From the NCBI GenBank assembly GCA_028290385.1, contig JAQGJZ010000159.1, positions 1-20,666 of the forward strand: a stretch of DNA of 20,666 bases, given 5' to 3'. Of this stretch, positions 15,395-20,666 are shown in pieces; the stretch's first letter is position 1; each line of letters begins with the position of its first letter. The position numbers were made by a program, and so were the translations under genes. The stretch is from Enterovirga sp. Its GTDB lineage: Bacteria > Pseudomonadota > Alphaproteobacteria > Rhizobiales > Beijerinckiaceae. The notes beneath the pieces were generated by a model. The model saw nothing but the letters and a program-made list of their open reading frames with translations. It ran no database searches and was not told the DNA's origin.

Positions 15395-16317
15395 CTCCGC
15401 AATTCCTGCACGGACAGCGAGAAGGGCTCGGTCGGCCGCACCACCAGTTCGATCACGAAACGCAGCCCGACGGCCAGGATCAGGATGGCCAGCAGGAAGC
15501 GGAACAGGTCGGCCCGGAGCGTCCGCCCGGCCTGCGCCCCGAACTGCGCGCCGAACACCCCGCCGAGGATCAGGATGAGGGCGAGGATGATGTCGACGGC
15601 ACCGTTCAGCGTCGCTTGAAGGATCACGGCGAGCAGCGCGGTGCAGAGAACCTGAACCTGGGACGTGCCGATGACCACGTTGGTCGGCACCCGGAACAGG
15701 TAGAGCAGCGCGGGCACCATGATGAAGGCGCCCCCGATCCCCAGCACCGCGCCGATGAAGCCGACCGCGAGCGCCAGCCCGACGATCGGGATGAGGCTGG
15801 AATAAAGCCGGGAGCGGGGAAAGCGCACCCGGAAGGGAAGCCCGAGATAGGCCGGGTGCTCGCCGCCCCGGCGCCGCGGCCGCACCACGCCGCGGCGGAC
15901 GGACCAGAACTCGCGCAGACTCTCGGCCAACATCAGCGAGCCGAGCACCGTGAACAGCGTCACGTAGGACAGGACGATCACGAGCTCGAGCTGGCCCGCC
16001 CGCCGCATCGCCGCGAAGAACCACACGCCCAGCGAGGTGCCGACGAAGCCGCCGGCCACCAGCGTGAGCGCGAGCTTCAAGTCGAGTGCATTGCGCCGGA
16101 GCGCAGACAACGTGCCGGTCGCCGAGGATGCCGCGATCTGGGCCGATTGCGTCGCCACGGCCACCGCGGGCGGAATTCCCAGAAAGATCAGGAGCGGCGT
16201 CATCAGAAAGCCGCCGCCGATCCCGAACAGGCCCGACACGAAGCCGACAGCCGCGCCCATCGCGAGCAGCAGGAGAATGCTGACCGGCATTTCGGCGATC
16301 GGCAGGTAGATCTGCAA
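15391..16317 (-). CDS. TauE/SafE-family sulfite/anion exporter
   Basis: A 308-aa inner-membrane permease of the TauE/SafE (DUF81) family, whose studied members export sulfite, sulfoacetate or related anions. It has the typical inverted two-repeat build: GFVSGLFGIGGGFLMTPLLI in the N-terminal half and GFIGAVLGIGGAFIMVPALL in the C-terminal half, each followed by a TSQ- or TQSAQ-type segment. The halves are split by a charged cytoplasmic loop (SVRRGVVRPRRRGGEHPA). TTG 16317 (giving MQIYLPIAEMPVS) is preferred, as relatives start there and AGG lies about 4 nt upstream; the frame is open to an ATG at 16362, and ATG 16290 is a fallback. It is the first gene of a pair with the Alph_Pro_TM gene. The substrate is not readable. 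Confidence 0.87.
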   Translation of the reverse strand: MQIYLPIAEMPVSILLLLAMGAAVGFVSGLFGIGGGFLMTPLLIFLGIPPAVAVATQSAQIAASSATGTLSALRRNALDLKLALTLVAGGFVGTSLGVWFFAAMRRAGQLELVIVLSYVTLFTVLGSLMLAESLREFWSVRRGVVRPRRRGGEHPAYLGLPFRVRFPRSRLYSSLIPIVGLALAVGFIGAVLGIGGAFIMVPALLYLFRVPTNVVIGTSQVQVLCTALLAVILQATLNGAVDIILALILILGGVFGAQFGAQAGRTLRADLFRFLLAILILAVGLRFVIELVVRPTEPFSLSVQELRR

Positions 16318-16413
16318 CGCGCCTGTCCCACAAGCCGTGCCTTGGCACGGACCGAGATCCATCCCGAGCGGGCGAGTGCCCGCTCCGAGCCGATCCTACG
16401 GCGCTGCTTCTAA

Positions 16414-16444
16414 ACCCCGCCTGAAGAGAATCCCGCGGCGGGGT
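16414..16444 (-). terminator. possible terminator of the PodJ-like gene
   Basis: ACCCCGCC (16414-16421) and GGCGGGGT (16437-16444) form a perfect 8-bp stem with a 15-nt loop. On the minus strand the stem is followed by TTTAGAAG, a weak T tract. It lies 37 bp after the stop of the Sel1 gene and before the TauE gene, the right place to separate the two. Confidence 0.45.
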
Positions 16445-16480
16445 GCGAGGCGCGTCGTGGAGGAGCGCCCCGGCAGGAAT

Positions 16481-19400
16481 CTAGGCTTTCGCGGAGCGCC
16501 TCATGGCCGCCTGCGACCACTTGGCGGCGGGGGCCGGAGCCTCGTTGGCCAGCGTGTTCGGCGGCGCGACGCGCCAGCGCTCGACCGCGCTCTTGGCCCG
16601 GGCGAGATCGGCCGGCTGGAGCCGAGCCGCGACCTCGTCGCGCTTGCGCGCGGCTTCCTCGTCGCCCTGACCGGCCGCAACCGCGAACCAGGTGTAGGAC
16701 CGGACGAGGTCCTGCTGGGTGCCGAGACCGCGCGCGAACAACACCGCGAGGTTGAACTGGCTGTCGCGCACGCCGTGATCGGCCGCCTTCTGGAACCAGG
16801 TCATTGCGCTGCCGTAATCGGGCCGGCCTGCGGCGCCCTCGGCCATGAGGACCGCAAGGTTGTGCATGGCGCGCGTGTTGCCGTTCTCGGCAGCGCGCTG
16901 ATACCAGCGCCGCGCCGCCTCGACGTCGCGAGAGACGCCGATCCCCTTCTCGTAGGCGTTCCCCGCCCGGTACTGGGCGATCGGGAGGTTCTTCTCGCCG
17001 GCCTTTTCGAAGAGGGAGACCGCCGCGCGAGGGTCACGGGCGACGCCGCGGCCCTCCAATGTCCGCACCGCGAGCTCGTAGAGAGCGGCGGGGTCGCCGT
17101 TGAGGGCTGCTTCGCGGAGCGTGGCTCCTGGCTCGACCGCAGGCCTGGGCGGCAGCGGAACGCCGGCCGAAGCGGGCGGAAGCTGCGAGGTCTGCTTCTG
17201 AGGGGGCGCTTCGGCCGCGGCAGGAGCGGAGAACGCCGGCTGCGAGTCCGGCATGCCGGTGGCAACCGGGAAGCTCTTGGCGCCTTGCAGCGCCGCGCTA
17301 CCATTCAAAGCCGCCGTCGGAACGGATGCTGTCGTGGTCGGGTCCGCCAGGTCGGGATTCTGCGCTGCCGCGACCTTGTCGAAGGCCGGTGCGCCGATGA
17401 TCGGCGCGGATGCGCCACCGTTCGGGGTCCGCTCGGCGAAGGCCTGGTTCCCCTGCTCGGACGTGAGCTCGGTGACCAGGCGATAGCTGCCGATCGCCAC
17501 CACGAGGGCGGCTGCGCTGACCAGAAGCGGGCGGCGCAACCGGTCCAGCATGCCGCGCAGCTTGGCCGACGACTTATCGGGGTCGGAGCTCGCCTTGCGC
17601 TCGGACGGGCGAGCCTTGTTCCGGTCGGCATCCGCTGCGGCGGCCTGTGCGGCCCGGCGGGCCGCGGCGATGAAGCTCGCCTTGATGTCGCGCTGATCCA
17701 CGGCCGGGTCGGCTTCGGCCGCGAGTTCCGACGTCGCGTGCGGTCGCCCGGCACCCGGTTCGAGGAGCACCTCTTCCTGCGGCGCGCGCGGTACCGGGCG
17801 GTCGGCCTCGGTCAGCATCGGGCCGGCAAGCAGCGCCTCATTGAGGCGGCGCAGTTCCGCATCGCTCATGGCGAGCGCGGGTTCCGGGCTACCGGCGGGC
17901 GCGGCTTCCTGAGTGTCTAGAACCTCCGTCCCGCCCGTCTCCTGGGCGGGCTGGGGCGGGTCTCGGCGGCCCTCCTCCTCCTGGCGGGGCCATTCGGCCG
18001 CGGGGAAAGCGAAGGCGACTGCCGCTGTGGTGTCCCCGGCCATCGGCCAGGCCTTGCTCGGGCCGAACTCGCTGCGGATGGCCTCGATGGTCTCGGCGAC
18101 GGCGGTCCGGGCCGCCTGCTCGGCGATCTGGACAGTGCCGGTGCGCCATGTCGCGACCTCGTTCATGAGGTCGGTCATCGCGTGGCTCAGGTCGGACAGG
18201 GCCGGGTCCCGGGCCGCCGTGGAGCCGATCGTGGCGGAGAGCCCGGCGATCTGCCGTTCGAGCTGGACCGCCATTTCGGGATCGCCCGAGTGGCGCTCGA
18301 GCCGCTCGATCTTCTCGATGAGCATGACCAGCATGGAGGCGATCGGCTGGAGCTCGTCCCGCGTAGCCTGCTGCACGCCAGCGGCCGTGAGGCTCGGACC
18401 CGGTGTCGCCGTGCCGGCCGACAGCGCATCGCGCATGTCTTCGAAGGCGGTGCGAAGCGAGGCGAAATCCTGCGAATCGACCTGGCGGCTGCCAATGCGA
18501 GCCAGCTCGAGCTTCATCTCGCTCAGCTGCTCGTTGAGGTGCCCGATGTCGCCCCGAGCGGCCATGCCGCCGAGCAGGGCCTTCACCTCGCCAACCTCGT
18601 TGGAGAGGTCCTCGAGCGTGCTCGGGTCGATTCCGGACGCGGCAACGATGTCGAGCTTGTGCGACACGATGTCGATGTCGCGCGCCAGCTTGTCGATGCC
18701 TTCCGGGGCCATGCCCGGAGCGGAGGACAGGCGTTGGATCTCGGCCTGAAGCGCCTCGATCTGGGCCGCAGCCGGGGCAACGTCGCCGCTCCCGTTGCGT
18801 GTTTCCGCGATCTCGGCCGACAGAGTGGCGATCGAGAGCTCGAGGGCGGCGAGATCCGACTGCCGTGCGAGCTCGCCGAGCGAGTGGTGAACGCGGTCGA
18901 TGTCGCGCCGGATACCCTCCAGCCCAGCGGGCAGGGCGGGTTCGGCTGCTCGGGCCGACGGATCAGGCCGGGCATCTGCCTCGGCACGCGGGGCCGGCGG
19001 AGCTGCGAACGCCTCCTGCGCCACGGGCGCTTCCGCGATCTCGGTCGACATCGTGGGGGCGGGCGGCGGAGCCGTAACCTTCTCTTGCCCGTCCAGCGCT
19101 GCCTGCCTTGCGCGGATCTCGATGATCGCTTCGTCGAGCGAGCGCAGGGTTGGCCTGCCGGAGGCGGGCCGCGGCTTCTCGAGCCGGCCCGCAATCTCCC
19201 GAATGCGATTCTCCAGGTTGCGGAAGGCTTCCTCTTGGGCGGCCTGAGCTTCCGACCGAGTCTTGTCGGAGCCGAAGCCGGTATCGACGCGCTCGACCGC
19301 GCCGAGCGCGTCGTAGGAGAGGCCCCGCGAGGTGGGCTGGGCGCCGTCGCCCGTCGCGCCCCGGCCCGCATCCGCGAGCTCTTCCTGGGCACGTTCGAGC

Positions 19401-19660
19401 CACGACGTCATGGAGTTCAGTGCGGTGCTGGACCTCGCGGCCGCCGCTGGCGGCAGGCGTGGAGGCGCTGCGGCCTCCGGTCCGGGCGAGGATGCGGAGC
19501 CGGCCCCGGCCGGGGCGGCGGCTTCGGTGAGATCGCCAGGGCCCGTCCGGCGCGACTGCTCAGCAATCGCGGCGTCAAGCCACTCGTCGATGCTCCGGCT
19601 CGCGTTGTCGGATCCCGTATCGGCGGAAGCCGGCTTACGCAGAGGGACGTTCTGTCTCAT
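16481..19660 (-). CDS. large PodJ-like Sel1-repeat polar/envelope protein
   Basis: A 1059-aa single-pass membrane protein from ATG 19660. Order: a disordered, Ala/Pro-rich N-terminus beginning MRQNVPLRKPASADTGSDN with SIDEWLDAAIAEQSRR; a long predicted coiled-coil region (about 130-560, e.g. EEAFRNLENRIREIAGRLEK); an acidic, Pro-rich stretch; a basic segment then one membrane helix (about 712-730, LLVSAAALVVAIGSY); a Pro/Ala-rich periplasmic linker; and four or so Sel1 repeats (about 854-1010, e.g. AQYRAGNAYEKGIGVSRDVE). This is the layout of Caulobacter PodJ, a polar organiser, but the C-terminal peptidoglycan-binding domain of PodJ is missing: the chain ends soon after the Sel1 repeats. Function as a polarity or cell-division scaffold is inferred. 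It is transcribed alone, divergent from the acyl-CoA dehydrogenase gene. Confidence 0.8.
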   Translation of the reverse strand: MRQNVPLRKPASADTGSDNASRSIDEWLDAAIAEQSRRTGPGDLTEAAAPAGAGSASSPGPEAAAPPRLPPAAAARSSTALNSMTSWLERAQEELADAGRGATGDGAQPTSRGLSYDALGAVERVDTGFGSDKTRSEAQAAQEEAFRNLENRIREIAGRLEKPRPASGRPTLRSLDEAIIEIRARQAALDGQEKVTAPPPAPTMSTEIAEAPVAQEAFAAPPAPRAEADARPDPSARAAEPALPAGLEGIRRDIDRVHHSLGELARQSDLAALELSIATLSAEIAETRNGSGDVAPAAAQIEALQAEIQRLSSAPGMAPEGIDKLARDIDIVSHKLDIVAASGIDPSTLEDLSNEVGEVKALLGGMAARGDIGHLNEQLSEMKLELARIGSRQVDSQDFASLRTAFEDMRDALSAGTATPGPSLTAAGVQQATRDELQPIASMLVMLIEKIERLERHSGDPEMAVQLERQIAGLSATIGSTAARDPALSDLSHAMTDLMNEVATWRTGTVQIAEQAARTAVAETIEAIRSEFGPSKAWPMAGDTTAAVAFAFPAAEWPRQEEEGRRDPPQPAQETGGTEVLDTQEAAPAGSPEPALAMSDAELRRLNEALLAGPMLTEADRPVPRAPQEEVLLEPGAGRPHATSELAAEADPAVDQRDIKASFIAAARRAAQAAAADADRNKARPSERKASSDPDKSSAKLRGMLDRLRRPLLVSAAALVVAIGSYRLVTELTSEQGNQAFAERTPNGGASAPIIGAPAFDKVAAAQNPDLADPTTTASVPTAALNGSAALQGAKSFPVATGMPDSQPAFSAPAAAEAPPQKQTSQLPPASAGVPLPPRPAVEPGATLREAALNGDPAALYELAVRTLEGRGVARDPRAAVSLFEKAGEKNLPIAQYRAGNAYEKGIGVSRDVEAARRWYQRAAENGNTRAMHNLAVLMAEGAAGRPDYGSAMTWFQKAADHGVRDSQFNLAVLFARGLGTQQDLVRSYTWFAVAAGQGDEEAARKRDEVAARLQPADLARAKSAVERWRVAPPNTLANEAPAPAAKWSQAAMRRSAKA

Positions 19661-19918
19661 CGATTGCTCACGCCGCGTGGGGCCACCCCTGCGATCCGCC
19701 CTGCCCCTACGGACGGCCCGCAACGCTGCTACAGAAGCGCGGGCCAGCCTTCCTAAACCGGTGGTTGACGGGCCCCGTCGCTGATTCAGGATTTCTGATC
19801 AAGGTAAACACCGCGTTAAGGACCGGCCATCACTCTTTACGGTTGCAGCCTGATACTTGTCTGGGCGTGGCTTTCCGGTATCTCTCCGCGCCGAAGCTGA
19901 GCCTCAATGGGACGAACT
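19661..19918. promoter_or_regulatory. divergent control region, PodJ-like gene / acyl-CoA dehydrogenase gene
   Basis: This 258-bp gene-free stretch must carry promoters for both flanking genes. It is visibly richer in A and T around 19785-19860 than the flanking coding DNA. For the dehydrogenase, TTGTCT (19857-19862) and TATCTC (19879-19884), 16 bp apart, form a weak sigma-70-like pair 35 bp before the ATG. A TTGACG at 19765-19770 lacks a good partner. No clear operator symmetry is seen. Confidence 0.35.
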
Positions 19919-20666
19919 ATGCCGAGCTACAGGGCGCCGGTGGAGGATGTGAAGTTCATCCTAGGGGATGTGCTGGCGATCGAGCGCTACAGCAATCTGG
20001 CGGGTTTCGGCGAGGCGAGCCCGGACGTGATCGACGCCATCCTGGAGGAGGCAGCCAAGCTCTGCGAGCAGGTGATCGCGCCGCTGAACCTGCCGGGAGA
20101 CCAGGAGGGCTGCACCCGTCAGCCGGATGGTTCGGTGACAACCCCGAAGGGCTTCAAGGAGGCTTACCGAGCCTATGTCGAAGGCGGCTGGATGGGGCTT
20201 TCGGCCCCGGCCGAGTTCGGCGGGCAGGACCTCCCCCACACGATCAACACCGTGATGCAGGAGTTCATCTCCTCCGCGAACCTCGCCTTCGGCATGTATC
20301 CGGGGCTGACGCAGGGCGCGATCGCGGCGCTGGTCGTGCACGGCTCGGCCGAGCAGAAGACGCGCTATCTGCCCAACATGGTGGAGGGCACCTGGACCGG
20401 CACCATGAACCTGACCGAGCCGCATTGCGGCACGGATCTCGGGCTCCTGAAGACGAAGGCCGTGCCGAACGGTGACGGCTCCTACGCCAACACCGGGACG
20501 AAGATCTTCATCTCGGCGGGCGAGCACGACCTAGCCGACAACATCGTGCACCTCGTCCTCGCCCGGATCGAGGGGGCGCCGGCCGGCACGAAGGGCATTT
20601 CGCTGTTCGTGGTGCCCAAGATCCTGGTGAACGAGGACGGCTCGCTCGGTGCGCGCAACGGAGTGT
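19919..20666 (+). CDS. acyl-CoA dehydrogenase, DmdC-like, 5' part
   Basis: The gene runs off the right edge after 249 codons. The ATG at 19919 follows GGGACGA (19909-19915). The product starts MPSYRAPVEDVKFILGDVLA and shows SPDVIDAILEEAAKLCEQVI, GGWMGLSAPAEFGG, the FAD/substrate segment GTMNLTEPHCGTDLGLLKTK and GTKIFISAGEHDLADNIVHL. These are features of the larger (about 590-600 aa) acyl-CoA dehydrogenases with an extra C-terminal domain, which include DmdC, the methylmercaptopropionyl-CoA dehydrogenase, and long-chain FadE-like enzymes. They oxidise acyl-CoA to 2-enoyl-CoA with FAD, passing electrons to ETF. The exact substrate cannot be judged, and the catalytic glutamate lies beyond the window. 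Confidence 0.93.
   Translation, partial: MPSYRAPVEDVKFILGDVLAIERYSNLAGFGEASPDVIDAILEEAAKLCEQVIAPLNLPGDQEGCTRQPDGSVTTPKGFKEAYRAYVEGGWMGLSAPAEFGGQDLPHTINTVMQEFISSANLAFGMYPGLTQGAIAALVVHGSAEQKTRYLPNMVEGTWTGTMNLTEPHCGTDLGLLKTKAVPNGDGSYANTGTKIFISAGEHDLADNIVHLVLARIEGAPAGTKGISLFVVPKILVNEDGSLGARNGV

Noticed and set aside
14627..16348. 573-aa minus-strand frame joining the Alph_Pro_TM gene to an upstream part
   Set aside because: Its first half lies over the TauE permease in another frame and has no family resemblance; the true start is the GTG at 15394 that overlaps the tauE stop.
18182..19756. 524-aa plus-strand open frame across the PodJ-like gene
   Set aside because: Mirror of a GC-rich coding strand; composition follows codon-position bias of the minus-strand gene, and no domain is recognised.

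Overview
The window is GC-rich, densely packed chromosomal DNA of an alphaproteobacterium. The protein set suggests Hyphomicrobiales near Methylobacterium or Microvirga: an IF3 beginning [20 protein letters not shown], a two-domain dCTP deaminase, an Alph_Pro_TM protein, a PodJ-like Sel1 protein and a DmdC-like acyl-CoA dehydrogenase. The genus is inference. I see no tRNA, rRNA, CRISPR array, insertion sequence or phage gene.

Layout. 1-218: 3' end of an Ldh-family NAD(P)-dependent dehydrogenase. 380-922: infC, probably starting at ATT, followed by an intrinsic terminator and a roughly 300-bp non-coding stretch with several inverted repeats. 1231-4307: a type I secretion ABC exporter (PrtD-like) and its HlyD-type adaptor, overlapping by ATGA. 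4316-4642 (minus): a NIPSNAP protein. 4768-5928: the dCTP deaminase. 6045-7919: a BacA/YddA-type ABC exporter. 7971-9304: an AmpG-family muropeptide permease broken by an apparent single-base deletion near 8877. 9304-10233: a TPR-methyltransferase whose ATG overlaps the ampG stop. 10230-10849 (minus): a vapBC toxin-antitoxin pair. 10896-14098: the helicase and PdeM nuclease of the ligase-associated DNA damage response set, without its ligase or exonuclease. 14208-14618: a small XRE-type regulator. 14627-16317 (minus): a TauE/SafE permease coupled by GTGA to an Alph_Pro_TM membrane protein. 16481-19660 (minus): a 1059-residue PodJ-like Sel1 protein. 19919-20666: 5' part of an acyl-CoA dehydrogenase that runs off the window.

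How the genes work together. Overlapping start and stop codons point to co-translated pairs: the exporter with its adaptor, ampG with the methyltransferase, vapB with vapC, the helicase with pdeM, and tauE with the Alph_Pro_TM gene. Several genes act at the envelope (secretion, BacA-like export, muropeptide uptake, polar organisation, anion export), but they sit in separate units.

The items most worth a second look are the ampG frameshift, the CGTGTACACG palindrome between the divergent vapB and helicase genes, the split DNA-repair set, the ATT start of infC, and the coupled tauE/Alph_Pro_TM pair of unknown joint function. I do not see a convincing wholly new multi-gene system.
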